41,029 nucleotides of DNA from Phycisphaerales bacterium (GCA_020831775.1 JAFIFZ010000066.1:1-41029); one strand, 5' to 3'; shown: positions 7,222-16,067, numbered from the stretch's first letter. Numbers and translations are program-made. The notes: generated by a model not told the origin, from the sequence alone.

Positions 7222-7319
7222 TAGAACGAAGGCGAGGAGTGACCAAGTGCGAGTTGCTGCGACGAGTCAGCTCGTCGCAGCGGCATTTCTCGATACTTCA
7301 AAAATAATTAGAGACAACT

Positions 7320-7994
7320 ATGGGAAAAAAAGTGCTTATCGCGGGCCTAGGGGTGGCGGCAGTCTTGGTGTGTCTTCTGATTGCGAATGTCGCGGGCTCA
7401 AAAGCGGATCGCCTTCAGGTCCCCTATGTTCCGCCGGAATTACCTGAAGATGCCCACCCTAGGTTTGTTTCGTACATTGCGGAGTTCAGGCCGGTGGTTG
7501 TCGATCCGGCGTCGATAATGCCCGTCGAGGCTCAGCAGCAGATGGCTTACATCAACAACGTCATTGCTGTCAGACCCAGGTGGGAGGAAGATGACATCGA
7601 AGAATTGCTGGACATCATCGCCGCGCACGAATCATTCAGGGAAGGGCGGGTTGATGGCGAGCCGATGGATATCGAAACCCGGTCGAGTTGGGGCGTGCTG
7701 ACAAAGGCGTTTTTTGCATTTAGAACACGGATTCTATTCAGCGGCCCTATGTCCGATGCCGCAGAAGCCCGTCTGATCGAGGCGTTGGTGGGGTACGCGA
7801 CGCATGATGATGTGTATTTCAGATCAAACAGCATATCAATTATTATGGTGTCGCCGAGAATGATGCGCAAGCCGGAAGTGCGTCGCGTTCTCCGTGATGC
7901 ATATCACAATGACCCGTCGCCGAGGATTACAGGCTACATCGATCAGCGTATGAGATCGCTCCGCAGCCGGGGGCGTTGGGAGGGCGAATTGTGA
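7320..7994 (+). CDS. exported helical (HEAT-like) protein A
   Basis: A 224-residue protein I do not recognise. Residues about 5-25 are a hydrophobic anchor or signal (VLIAGLGVAAVLVCLLIANV). The rest is helical. The last third, LIEALVGYATHDDVYFRSNS followed by RRVLRDAYHNDPSPRITGYI, resembles a pair of degenerate HEAT repeats with the typical D-x-D/P-x-R turn. The next gene has the same layout and starts within the last codon (GTGA overlap), so the two are translationally coupled. The ribosome binding site is weak. Composition is lower in GC than most of the window. A structural or adaptor role at the membrane is a guess. Confidence 0.6.
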   Translation: MGKKVLIAGLGVAAVLVCLLIANVAGSKADRLQVPYVPPELPEDAHPRFVSYIAEFRPVVVDPASIMPVEAQQQMAYINNVIAVRPRWEEDDIEELLDIIAAHESFREGRVDGEPMDIETRSSWGVLTKAFFAFRTRILFSGPMSDAAEARLIEALVGYATHDDVYFRSNSISIIMVSPRMMRKPEVRRVLRDAYHNDPSPRITGYIDQRMRSLRSRGRWEGEL

Positions 7995-8704
7995 AGACTT
8001 CGCTAGTGTGCGTCAAGGCCTGTTTGCTTGCGTCGCTTCTTGGCGTGGCGGTCGTGTTGTCTGTCAAGCTTGTCAGCGGCGGAGTTTCGGAGGCTCCGGA
8101 CCTTGAGCATCGAGCATACACAGAAGCGGGCAGCGGTGGTTCACCGAAGACCGACGAGAAGTCGTGCTCCTCTTGCCCACAGGATGCTGCTGGTAGGTAT
8201 CGGCCGAATGAGCTCTTGCCCGCATCCGGGCAAGCACTTGAGCAGCGTCTTTTCGCGCTTGTCGGTACCGAATCTTGGTCTGACGAGGATGCTGTTTTCG
8301 CGTCTGATTTGCTTCTGAATGGTCCTCCCCCGGGTTGCGTCGAGAGGCCAGTTGATGCGGTGATGCTTCGGGTTCGAGCGGCGCTCGCGTGCGGGTTTCG
8401 GCTGTGGACGATCCGACATGGAACCGCAGATGATTCGGAATATGCCGAGTTCGTCGGTCAGATGCAGATCCTTGAAACGGCGCTCGCAGTCGGGGTCGCC
8501 GATGGCGACCCTCGCATCCGTTTCACTTCGCTGCGTGCCGCTTTCTATGCCGGAGCTCACTTGGATGATCGCACCTGCGGCGAACTTCTTGAGGTGATCT
8601 TCGCCGCGACAGAGGATCCAGATATCCGGATCGCTCGGGACACACTGAAGCATCTAAACATCGCGAGCTCCACATCTGCGCGAGACTGGTGGAGGCTTCC
8701 GTGA
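7991..8704 (+). CDS. exported helical (HEAT-like) protein B
   Basis: A 237-residue protein coupled to the previous gene by a GTGA overlap. GGGAGGG lies 6 nt before the GTG at 7991, which decides the start over an upstream TTG. It has an N-terminal hydrophobic anchor (about residues 4-27), a linker with a Cys pair (SCSSCP), then helices. The C-terminal part, LAVGVADGDPRIRFTSLRAA and IFAATEDPDIRIARDTLKHL, forms two HEAT-like units. The order of elements parallels protein A (anchor, acidic DED/EDD motif, long helix, two DP-x-R repeats), so the pair looks like diverged duplicates. Function is unknown. Confidence 0.6.
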   Translation: MKTSLVCVKACLLASLLGVAVVLSVKLVSGGVSEAPDLEHRAYTEAGSGGSPKTDEKSCSSCPQDAAGRYRPNELLPASGQALEQRLFALVGTESWSDEDAVFASDLLLNGPPPGCVERPVDAVMLRVRAALACGFRLWTIRHGTADDSEYAEFVGQMQILETALAVGVADGDPRIRFTSLRAAFYAGAHLDDRTCGELLEVIFAATEDPDIRIARDTLKHLNIASSTSARDWWRLP

Positions 8705-8755
8705 TGCGATGAGGAACCACTTCAGAATTATTCAACTGCGTAATCGGCTGCGCTT

Positions 8756-9367
8756 ATGGCTTATGCTCTGCAAAAAAATCAAGAACGCGGTTTCACCATC
8801 ATCGAGCTGGTTGTAGTGATCTCGATCGTTGTGGTGCTGCTGGCGCTCCTCATTCCGGGGTTGGGTGCGGTGCGCAAGTCGGCCCGGGCTGCGGCATGCC
8901 AGAGCAATCTACGGACCACTTACACCGGGTTTCGGACATATCAGGACGCGAACAACAACGCCTTGCCGATCGTGTTCGGCGGGTACAGGCCGGGTGACGG
9001 GCAGATGGAGCCGGTCCGCACGCTGGCCGAAATGCTCGGTGTGCCGGCGCCCGAGCGGTCGGGGGACGAGTTCACCAGACGACAGCCATGGGCCTGCCCG
9101 GAAGACACGACGGTGTTCAGAGAGAAGGGGTGGAGCTATTATGAAGATGCGTATCTAATATATGGCTATTATCGTACAATGGGCGGCAATCCGATGGGCA
9201 GGACGATCGCCCATTACGAGAACGATCCTGAATCGATCTTTGTCGTCGAAGCATCGCAGCCCGCCCACGGGCTCCGCGACACCCGTGACCCTTTGGGCCG
9301 TCCTCAGTATCGCCGTCACGAACTGCTCTACGACGGGACGGTGCGGCTCCAGGAAACTCGTCGGTAA
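8756..9367 (+). CDS. prepilin-type N-terminal cleavage/methylation protein (pseudopilin-like)
   Basis: A 203-residue type II secretion/type IV pilin-like protein. A short leader ends in ERG, followed by FTIIELVVVISIVVVLLALLIP. This is the class III signal with cleavage after Gly12, N-methylated Phe and Glu+5. The C-terminal globular part has ACPEDTTVF and a DYLIYGYY-like aromatic patch and ends with RRHELLYDGTVRLQ, a feature of the planctomycete pseudopilin families with a DG-V closing motif. No other secretion-system genes are nearby. It follows the exported-protein pair by 50 bp on the same strand and may share their transcript. Many Planctomycetota carry large numbers of such orphan pseudopilins, so a specific role is not implied. 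Confidence 0.8.
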   Translation: MAYALQKNQERGFTIIELVVVISIVVVLLALLIPGLGAVRKSARAAACQSNLRTTYTGFRTYQDANNNALPIVFGGYRPGDGQMEPVRTLAEMLGVPAPERSGDEFTRRQPWACPEDTTVFREKGWSYYEDAYLIYGYYRTMGGNPMGRTIAHYENDPESIFVVEASQPAHGLRDTRDPLGRPQYRRHELLYDGTVRLQETRR

Positions 9368-9390
9368 GCGCGAGACCGGGCCCCGCGTCC

Positions 9391-9396
9391 TACGCT
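9391..9396 (+). promoter_or_regulatory. candidate leaderless -10 box for surE
   Basis: TACGCT lies 6 nt before the GTG of surE, in the context CCTACGCTCCGCCC-GTG. This is nearly identical to the lptB start context. No Shine-Dalgarno sequence is present. Confidence 0.45.
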
Positions 9397-9402
9397 CCGC
9401 CC

Positions 9403-10317
9403 GTGCGCATCCTCCTGACCAACGACGACGGCATCCGGGCTCCCGGGATTGTTTCGCTCTTTCACGCTCTGGCCGATCCTTCCGGCGAGCTCGGCGGGCC
9501 GATCTTCGGCGATGAGACCGAGATCATGGTAGTCGCGCCCGAGACGGTGCAGTCGGCCACGAGCCACGGCGTGACCTTCCACGAGCCGCTGATGGCGCGC
9601 CGGGTCCGCATGAGCGAGCACATGGAGGGGATCGCCGTCGACGGGCGCCCGGCGGACTGTGTGAAGCTGGCGCTGAGCGCCCTGTGGCCCGAGCAATTCG
9701 GCGAGGGGTCCAGGCCGGACATCGTGCTGTCTGGGATCAACTCCGGGGCGAACTGCGGCGTGAATGTGATCTATTCGGGGACGGTGGCCGCGGCGATCGA
9801 GGCGGCGTTTCTCGGCGTGCCCTCGATCGCCCTGAGCCTGCACATGGGGCGCGGGGTGGCGTTGTTTGATCTAGCGGCGCGGCATGCGCGTCGCGCGGTC
9901 GAGCGGCTGCTGGAGGGCGGGCCGCTGGAGGCGCACGAGTGTCTGAATGTGAACATCCCGCTGACCGAGCGTGCGCCGGGCGAGGAGGAGGACGCGCGGG
10001 GGCTGGCGGTCTCGGCGGGGCTGGCGTCGCAGGGGCCGCAGCCGTACGAGAAGATGACGACGCGTGATCCCGAGGCGATGCCGCCGATCCGTGTGTGCCG
10101 CATGAACACGCACGGGCTGGTTGATGAGTACGAACGCCGTACGAGCCCGACGGGGGGGACTTATTTTTGGGCTGCGGGGGGCGGGCTCAATTTCCACGCG
10201 ACGGAGCCGCAGTCGGATGTTGATTTGTTGTTTGCGGGGTGTATTACGGTGACGCCGCTGACTTATGACATGACGCGGGGTGCTGGGTTGCGGCGTTGGG
10301 CGGATCGGTTGGTGTAA
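9403..10317 (+). CDS. surE: 5'/3'-nucleotidase SurE
   Basis: A 304-residue survival protein E homologue, a metal-dependent phosphatase of nucleoside monophosphates (and often short polyphosphate). The N-terminal MRILLTNDDG carries the Asp8-Asp9 metal ligands. VVAPETVQSATSH gives the SAxSH phosphate-binding loop, here with Ser and His retained. LSGINSGANCGVNVIYSGTV contains the conserved NxGxN and YSGTV signatures. DGRPADCVKLAL is the usual helix. The C-terminal tail places the dimer hairpin around TSPTGGTYFW. The start is GTG 9403 and fits the family N-terminus exactly. It stands alone between a pseudopilin and a metalloprotease gene, and I see no operon context. Confidence 0.93.
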   Translation: MRILLTNDDGIRAPGIVSLFHALADPSGELGGPIFGDETEIMVVAPETVQSATSHGVTFHEPLMARRVRMSEHMEGIAVDGRPADCVKLALSALWPEQFGEGSRPDIVLSGINSGANCGVNVIYSGTVAAAIEAAFLGVPSIALSLHMGRGVALFDLAARHARRAVERLLEGGPLEAHECLNVNIPLTERAPGEEEDARGLAVSAGLASQGPQPYEKMTTRDPEAMPPIRVCRMNTHGLVDEYERRTSPTGGTYFWAAGGGLNFHATEPQSDVDLLFAGCITVTPLTYDMTRGAGLRRWADRLV

Positions 10318-10637
10318 GGGTCGGAGTGATTCACCATTCCCTTGCGCAGAGCGATCTGATCTGCATGCGTTCGGTCCTCGATCCAAAAAATCGACTAAAT
10401 CCGTGCGGTATGTGGGAGACGGTGGTTCGCTGTCCGTAGAGCGTAGTGGCGTTGGCTGTGTGGTCTCGCCTTGCGTTCTAGAGTGTTCGTTTGGACAGAC
10501 ATCGGCACGGTGCAGCGCGGCTTGCGGGAGTGGAGCGATGCTGGTAGAAGGCGGAGTATCCAGTCCTCTATAGATCGTTCGTGTGGCCTATGCACCCGGC
10601 GGTGGCCGCAAGCTGCGGTTCTTCAATGGGGTGGAAA
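10318..10637. other. intergenic region upstream of the metalloprotease gene
   Basis: About 320 bp with no convincing gene. TATAGA at 10569-10574 is a reasonable -10 hexamer and would give a leader of roughly 57 nt before ATG 10638. I find no good -35 match 16-18 bp upstream. No strong terminator for surE is visible. Confidence 0.4.
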
Positions 10638-13600
10638 ATGTTCAGGATCTCAGGCATGGCAGTGTTGCTCGCGGCGGTGCTGGCGTTGCTCTGGATGCCG
10701 TCGATCGCGGTGGGCCAGGCAGATACAAAACAAGCTATCCGAGAGAAGCTGCAACTTGACAGCTTCGATCTCGTTGCTTTGGATCTTCCATCGGATGTTG
10801 GCGAGGGCTTCATACTTGAGATCGAGCTGGAAGGGCAGGCTTTCGAGATCCAAATGTTTCCGCATTCTGTGCGAGCGCCTGACTTCGAAGTGTGGCTCCA
10901 CGATGGCACTGGCGAAGCGAAGGTCATTGATGTGCCCGAGCCGCGGACAGTGCGGGGCACTGGCTTGGGTGAACAAGAGGTGGCAGTCGTAGGTTCGCTA
11001 AGAGAGGTCGGACTTTCAGCCCTGGCGATCCAGCAAGATCTTATTGGGCGGAAGCAGCAAGTGTGGGTGATTCAACCGCTGTTGGAAATCATGGAGGAGG
11101 TAACAATACCAGGGCAGCATGTAGTCTATCGGTTGAGTTCTACTTCAAGGGATCTAGGCGTTTGTGGCGTGTGTGGAGATGGGCAGAACCACTCAGCACA
11201 CACAGCGCAGCATCATAGCATTCCGGCCAGCACCGGATTGAACAACGGCGATTTCCAAGATTCGCCGCAACCTGAGACCAGCCTGTACATCGCAGACATC
11301 GCTTATGACACCGACGCTGACTATTATTTGCACCACCAATCTGATCCAAATGCCGTGGTGGACGCAGTTGAGTCGATCCAGAACAATGTATCATTCCTAT
11401 ACGAGCACTCGCTTGATATCACATACTTCATTCGCGTAATTCATGTGCGGAGTGACCCGGCTACCGATCCCTATACGCACCAGCAGCCCCAGTTATTGCT
11501 TGATCAATTCGCATATCTGTGGTCGTCCGATCCTCAGTATGCCGGCGTTGATCGTAGTGTTGCGCACTTGATTACAGGAAAGTGGGCGGTTCCGAGTAGT
11601 GTTGGCGGGATAGCCATGTTGAGTGGTGTCTGTGTGCCGAATCGCGGGTACGGATTGACCTATGTCGCACAAGACTCATTTGATACGATGTTGATAGTCG
11701 CGCACGAATTGGGACACAATTGGAGTGCCGTTCATTGCGATGAGCCTCCCCATTCCGATCCTGATTGCGGGTTGATGACCCGCGTACTGCAGCGCCATTT
11801 GCACTTTGGTACTCGTTCTACGAACGATATTGCTATGTTTAGAGACTCCCGAGAGTGCCTGTCGGGCGCTGGCTGCATATACACTGTTGTTCCGCTGGAG
11901 CGAACCGTGCCGTCGGATGCGGGGAGTCACCTCATCGGAGTCGGCGCGAACCGGCTTATATGTCAGTGGGATGTTGCAAGCAATGATGACTGGATCACAA
12001 TTATGACTGGAACGGGAGGTTCTGGTGGTGGAAGTGTTATCTACGAAGTCAGCGAGCATACTGGCGCTAGCCCCCGGGTCGGCACCATTACGGTAGCCGG
12101 TCAGGTCCACGAAGTTACACAGGAAGGTGGCGGCTGTGGCTATGCGATCTCCCCGACTGAGATGCAGGTGGCGAGTGGAGCAGTGTCCGGATTGGTCAAT
12201 GTGCTTAGCCCATCAGGATGTGAGTGGACCGCTGTTAGTAGTGCGCCATGGATCACGATTGAGCCCGGTTCGCAACAAGGAAGTGGGAGTGAACCTGTAC
12301 TATTCAGCGTTTCTGCCAATGCAAGCCAGAGTCCACGAGTGGGTACGGTCACGATACAAGATAACATATTCGTTGTAACTCAAGATGGAGTAGTTTGCAG
12401 TTATGAGTTAGATTCGAGCATTCGCGATGTTCCGGCGGATGAGATGTCGTACATCCTTGGTGTGACCGCTTCGCTGCCGGACTGTGAGTGGACAGCGCAG
12501 AGCAATGACCCGTGGATAGTGGTTACACATAACCATCAGGGGACTGGCAATCAGACGGTTGTTTTCAAAGTGCTGGCCAATCAGAGTAGCTCAATGCGAA
12601 CAGGCACGCTGACGGTTGCGGGTTACACGCACACCGTGAGACAGTCGGGCGCCGATTGCAATTACGAACTCGGTTCACCTGGCCGCACGGTGTCTGCCGC
12701 CCAGGCGACCTATTCGCTGGATGTCACCGCAACGCACTCGTTCTGTCCGTGGTCGGCTCAGAGCAACGCCCCGTGGATATCGATCGTCGGCGGCGCTATG
12801 GGGCAGGGCAATGATGTGGTGCAGTATCGCGTGGATGCGAATCAAGACACTATGTCGCGAGAGGGTACCATCACGGTCGCCGGAAACACGTTTGTCGTGT
12901 CGCAGCAGGGCGTGGCCTGCACGATTGCGATCGAGCCGTCGACCCGAACGGTATCGGCCGATGAGCATACCGGTCTGGAACTCAATGTGTCCGCATCGCC
13001 TTCGACCTGCTCCTGGGCGGCCGAGAGCAATGTCCCGTGGATCGTGATCACGGACAATCCGACCGGGACCGGTGACGATACTGTCGTCTACACCGTCGTG
13101 GCGAACGACACGATCGATCAGCGCGAAGGCGAGATCGTTGTAGGCAGTGAGACGCACACGGTTGTCCAAGCCCCGGTGGAGTGTTTCTATGATCTCGGGC
13201 CGCCCTCCCACACGGTGCCCCCTTCGGGCGGCGAGTACTGGTTTGGAGTGGACGCGCAACCCTCCACCTGCGAAATTGCGGTCGTTTCGACTGTTGACTG
13301 GGTGGAGATTATCGATGTCGATCCGTTCGGCAATGTGGATTACCGCGTGTTTCCGAACAACACTCCGGATCCCCGTCAGACGGAGTTCGTCATCGGGAAC
13401 GCGACACACAGTGTGTGGCAGAGTTCCGCGGCGATCTGCGACTCCTTTGTTGATCCCCCTTCGAGGGTTGTGGACGGCTACGGCGGTCAGTTCGATTTCA
13501 TGATGTTCATCAGCTTGTGGGATCCGATGTGTGTTCCGGAACCCTCAACCAACGAGTCATGGATCGAGATCGTCAGTGTCACAATCACGGGGACGGGGCT

Positions 13601-14129
13601 CGAAGTAGTCTACAACGTCGATGAGAACGATTCATGGAACGGCCGTGGCGGCTGGATCGATCTCGGCGATGAAGCGCATGAAGTGATCCAAGAGCCGCTT
13701 CCGTGCGAGTACTCGTTTAACAACGCGACGGTGACTGTGCCCGCGTCCGGCGGCCAGTTTGTCGAAGGGTACACAGTGTATCCGTGGGACTGCGAGCCGG
13801 ACATCTGGATGATCTGGTCGAGCCCGCCGATCGATGTCCTGTCGATCGATGTGTCAGCGCAAACCATTGAGTATCAGGTGGAAGCGAATGCATCCACCGA
13901 GCCCCGGGACCTTGAGATAATCCTCGAAGCGGAGGTTCTCAACATCCACCAACTGGGCGCACAATGCCCGGCAGACCTCAATGGCGACGGTGTGGTCGAT
14001 GCCGACGACTTCTTCCTCTTTCTGCAGCTCTTCGCCCAGGGCGATCCGAGGGCGGACTTCAACAACGATGGCGTGATCGATGCCGACGACTTCTTCGAGT
14101 ATCTCGGGGCATTCGCCGCAGGATGTTGA
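10638..14129 (+). CDS. secreted M12-like zinc metalloprotease with eight BACON-like repeats and C-terminal dockerin
   Basis: A 1163-residue secreted protein. Residues 1-28 are a signal peptide ending in AVGQA. A propeptide-like region of about 170 residues follows. The catalytic domain has the zinc motif HELGHNWSAVH (His356, Glu357, His360, His366) and a CGLM Met-turn shortly after; the usual Gly of HExxHxxGxxH is Ser363. From about 412 to 1107 come eight repeats of about 87 residues, each with an early Cys, W-x-I/V and a closing V-x-Q, which is the BACON pattern. The tail (1108-1163) has two Ca-binding NGDG/NNDG loops of a dockerin and ends in Gly-Cys. ATG 10638 is chosen because the signal peptide starts there. 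Earlier in-frame starts exist. Confidence 0.85.
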   Translation: MFRISGMAVLLAAVLALLWMPSIAVGQADTKQAIREKLQLDSFDLVALDLPSDVGEGFILEIELEGQAFEIQMFPHSVRAPDFEVWLHDGTGEAKVIDVPEPRTVRGTGLGEQEVAVVGSLREVGLSALAIQQDLIGRKQQVWVIQPLLEIMEEVTIPGQHVVYRLSSTSRDLGVCGVCGDGQNHSAHTAQHHSIPASTGLNNGDFQDSPQPETSLYIADIAYDTDADYYLHHQSDPNAVVDAVESIQNNVSFLYEHSLDITYFIRVIHVRSDPATDPYTHQQPQLLLDQFAYLWSSDPQYAGVDRSVAHLITGKWAVPSSVGGIAMLSGVCVPNRGYGLTYVAQDSFDTMLIVAHELGHNWSAVHCDEPPHSDPDCGLMTRVLQRHLHFGTRSTNDIAMFRDSRECLSGAGCIYTVVPLERTVPSDAGSHLIGVGANRLICQWDVASNDDWITIMTGTGGSGGGSVIYEVSEHTGASPRVGTITVAGQVHEVTQEGGGCGYAISPTEMQVASGAVSGLVNVLSPSGCEWTAVSSAPWITIEPGSQQGSGSEPVLFSVSANASQSPRVGTVTIQDNIFVVTQDGVVCSYELDSSIRDVPADEMSYILGVTASLPDCEWTAQSNDPWIVVTHNHQGTGNQTVVFKVLANQSSSMRTGTLTVAGYTHTVRQSGADCNYELGSPGRTVSAAQATYSLDVTATHSFCPWSAQSNAPWISIVGGAMGQGNDVVQYRVDANQDTMSREGTITVAGNTFVVSQQGVACTIAIEPSTRTVSADEHTGLELNVSASPSTCSWAAESNVPWIVITDNPTGTGDDTVVYTVVANDTIDQREGEIVVGSETHTVVQAPVECFYDLGPPSHTVPPSGGEYWFGVDAQPSTCEIAVVSTVDWVEIIDVDPFGNVDYRVFPNNTPDPRQTEFVIGNATHSVWQSSAAICDSFVDPPSRVVDGYGGQFDFMMFISLWDPMCVPEPSTNESWIEIVSVTITGTGLEVVYNVDENDSWNGRGGWIDLGDEAHEVIQEPLPCEYSFNNATVTVPASGGQFVEGYTVYPWDCEPDIWMIWSSPPIDVLSIDVSAQTIEYQVEANASTEPRDLEIILEAEVLNIHQLGAQCPADLNGDGVVDADDFFLFLQLFAQGDPRADFNNDGVIDADDFFEYLGAFAAGC

Positions 14130-14145
14130 TGCTGTATTGGATCAT

Positions 14146-14178
14146 GTGCCACCGACCTCCGTTGGAGGTCGGTGGCAC
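14146..14178. terminator. 15-bp perfect hairpin after the metalloprotease gene
   Basis: GTGCCACCGACCTCC pairs perfectly with GGAGGTCGGTGGCAC across a GTT loop, 16 bp after the stop and 14 bp before the end of the convergent small gene. There is no immediate U-tract. Its GTGCCAC/GTGGCAC ends resemble the hairpins at 16530 and 32372, so it may be a mobile REP-like element serving as a bidirectional terminator. Confidence 0.6.
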
Positions 14179-14192
14179 GGGTCGAAGAAGTT

Positions 14193-14474
14193 TTACACGC
14201 TCCGCAGCGCGTCGTTGATGATGGCGCGTTCTTCTTCGCTCAGCTCGATGCCGAGGCGGAGGATGTTCATGATTTCGTCGGCGCGTTGTGCGGCGGCGGG
14301 GTGGGGGGCGCCTCGGAGGATTTGGGCCGCGGTGATGGCGCGCCGGAGTTCTTCGTCGGGGCTGGTCGGGCGCGAGGGCGTGCGCACGCTCGGTTGGGGG
14401 CGGCGTGTGAGGGCGGCGGGGGTGCGTGCCGGCCGGGCTGTTCGGATCTGGGTGCTGGGTGCGAGGGCCACCAT
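14193..14474 (-). CDS. small hypothetical protein, 93 aa
   Basis: A 93-residue protein I do not recognise. The first 40 residues are Ala/Pro/Arg/Thr-rich and probably disordered. The rest (PDEELRRAITAAQILRG, then EIMNILRLGIELSEEER) looks like three amphipathic helices. An AGGAGGT ribosome binding site 4 nt before ATG 14474 sets the start; the longer open frame upstream is unlikely. It converges on the metalloprotease gene with a strong hairpin between them. It has no signal peptide or membrane segment. A small regulator or partner-binding protein is possible, but nothing shows this directly. Confidence 0.6.
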   Translation of the reverse strand: MVALAPSTQIRTARPARTPAALTRRPQPSVRTPSRPTSPDEELRRAITAAQILRGAPHPAAAQRADEIMNILRLGIELSEEERAIINDALRSV

Positions 14475-14746
14475 GACGACCTCCTGCCGCGATCGGCGCG
14501 CACTGGGAGCCCACGAGACTCTCTCGGTGCGTCTGCCGTAGTGACGGCGGGTGCTAGAGGGCTGAGCGTCGGTTGGGGTTCGTGTCGCGACGCTCGTTGA
14601 CGCCATGGTCTATGGGAATCGGGGCCCGGGGTTTCACGCAGCGCGGGTGAAAGGTGTTGCAGGGGCGGCGGGCGCGGGGCGGGTGGCCCGGCTCCGCTCG
14701 CCTGTTCGCCTGTTCGACCCTCTCGCCCGTGAAGCGGGCGCCGGGG

Positions 14747-14774
14747 TTGCATCGCGGACGGGATTCGTTATCCT
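14747..14774 (+). promoter_or_regulatory. promoter with leaderless geometry before the LTD protein
   Basis: TTGCAT (14747-14752) and TATCCT (14769-14774) are separated by 16 bp. The -10 ends 6 nt before ATG 14781, so transcription should begin at about the start codon. This is the only leaderless candidate here with a recognisable -35 hexamer. Confidence 0.5.
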
Positions 14775-14780
14775 GTGTCC

Positions 14781-15479
14781 ATGCGCCGGGGACGACGCAT
14801 TTTCGCGGCCTTGCTTCTCTTTCCCGGGACGATGGGGACGGGTGTCTGTGTGCACTCGATCGGGGGGGAGGTGCTGCACCCGGTGGTAACGGAGATTCTG
14901 TACGCCGTGCCGACGCAGGGGGGCGATGCGAACCTCGACGGCAAGCGGTGCCCGACGGGCGATGAGTTTGTGGAGCTGTACAACCCCCACGACCGGGCTC
15001 TCCAGCTCCGTGGGTACGCGCTGACGGACCGGCACCCGCCGGGGGATCGGCAGTGGCGGTTTGTGTTTCCGGACTTTGAGCTGGGGCCCCGCGAGGTGGT
15101 GGTGGTGTTCAACGGGTACGACACCGAGTGGACGGGGCCGGTGGGGGACCATCGGCGGGCGCCGGCGGGGCGTCACGAGCTGTTTTCCGAGGCGTGGGTC
15201 TTTACCTCGGGCAACACCTCCAGGTACCGGGCGCTGGCGAACGCGGCGGACCGGCTGACCTTGTGGGATCCCTCGGGGCGGGCGATCCGGTCGGTGCGTT
15301 GGGGGGCGCTGGAGGGGGAGGACCCGGCGCCGCCGGAGGCGGTGGAGGAGGTGCAGACGCCTCGGCGGGGGTCGGTGGAGCGCGACCCGGCGACGGGTCG
15401 TTTCGTGAGCCACACGGACCTCCCGGGCAACGAGGAGGGCGTACTGTTCAGCCCCGGCCGGTTCCCGTTTGCGTGGTGA
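14781..15479 (+). CDS. exported lamin-tail-domain protein
   Basis: A 232-residue exported protein. A basic start and hydrophobic stretch (RRIFAALLLFPGTMGTGV) form a signal peptide. A lamin tail domain follows: VVTEILYAVP, then GDEFVELYNPHDRALQLRGY and DGPR-like hydrophobic strands to about residue 120, including PREVVVVFNGYD. The C-terminal third matches the common LTD ending with a DRLTLWDPSGRAI strand and RRGSVERDPATGRFV. LTDs in bacteria usually occur in secreted or surface proteins, often next to nucleases; here it is alone. An alternative GTG start at 14775 adds two residues. Confidence 0.75.
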   Translation: MRRGRRIFAALLLFPGTMGTGVCVHSIGGEVLHPVVTEILYAVPTQGGDANLDGKRCPTGDEFVELYNPHDRALQLRGYALTDRHPPGDRQWRFVFPDFELGPREVVVVFNGYDTEWTGPVGDHRRAPAGRHELFSEAWVFTSGNTSRYRALANAADRLTLWDPSGRAIRSVRWGALEGEDPAPPEAVEEVQTPRRGSVERDPATGRFVSHTDLPGNEEGVLFSPGRFPFAW

Positions 15480-15524
15480 GCCTTGGGCCGTGGCGACGCA
15501 CGCTCATCGGAGGACGGCTCGGAC

Positions 15525-16067
15525 ATGGCCTGGATCACGAAGCCCTCGGCGACCACGAAGATCTCCAAGCGCGACGAGCCTTACCTAACCGAGGCGATGC
15601 GGGAGGAGCTGACGGGGAAGATCCTGCCCCGGTACGAGACCAAGCACGGGGCGTTGCTGCCGGCGTTGCACATGATCCAGCACGCGTACGGATGGGTGCC
15701 GCACCAGGCGATGCTGGAGATCGCGGGGGTGCTGGAGCTGCCGCCGGCGGAGGTGCTGGATACCGCGAGCTTTTACGAGGAGTACTGGCTGCGGCCGAAG
15801 GGCAAGCACACGGTGGCGGTCTGCCGCTCGATCGCGTGTGAGTTCTGCGGGCAGCCGGAGATCACGCAAGCGGTGATGAAGCACCTTGGGATCGAGGTGG
15901 GCGAGACGACCGACGACGACGAGTTCACGCTGGTCGAGCTCGAATGCCTCGGGGCGTGCGGCGGGGCGCCGGCGGTGCTGATCGACGAGACTTTGCACGA
16001 GTTTGTCAAGCCGGGGGATATCGCGGGGTTGCTGGACGAGGCGAAGAAGGCTGGCGGGCATCACTGA
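15525..16067 (+). CDS. nuoE: NADH-quinone oxidoreductase subunit E (NuoE/24 kDa type)
   Basis: A 180-residue peripheral-arm subunit that would hold the N1a [2Fe-2S] cluster of complex I. The four ligands are visible as Cys100 and Cys105 (C-x4-C) and Cys141 and Cys145 (C-x3-C), in VAVCRSIACEFCG and LECLGACGGAP. The N-terminal helical domain has LPALHMIQHAYGWVP and ASFYEEYWLRP, typical of the family. ATG 15525 has GGAGGA about 12 nt upstream. nuoF lies 840 bp downstream on the same strand, but a lipoprotein and a small charged protein stand between. No nuoG or membrane subunit is in the window. It could instead serve a hydrogenase or formate dehydrogenase diaphorase. Confidence 0.9.
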   Translation: MAWITKPSATTKISKRDEPYLTEAMREELTGKILPRYETKHGALLPALHMIQHAYGWVPHQAMLEIAGVLELPPAEVLDTASFYEEYWLRPKGKHTVAVCRSIACEFCGQPEITQAVMKHLGIEVGETTDDDEFTLVELECLGACGGAPAVLIDETLHEFVKPGDIAGLLDEAKKAGGHH

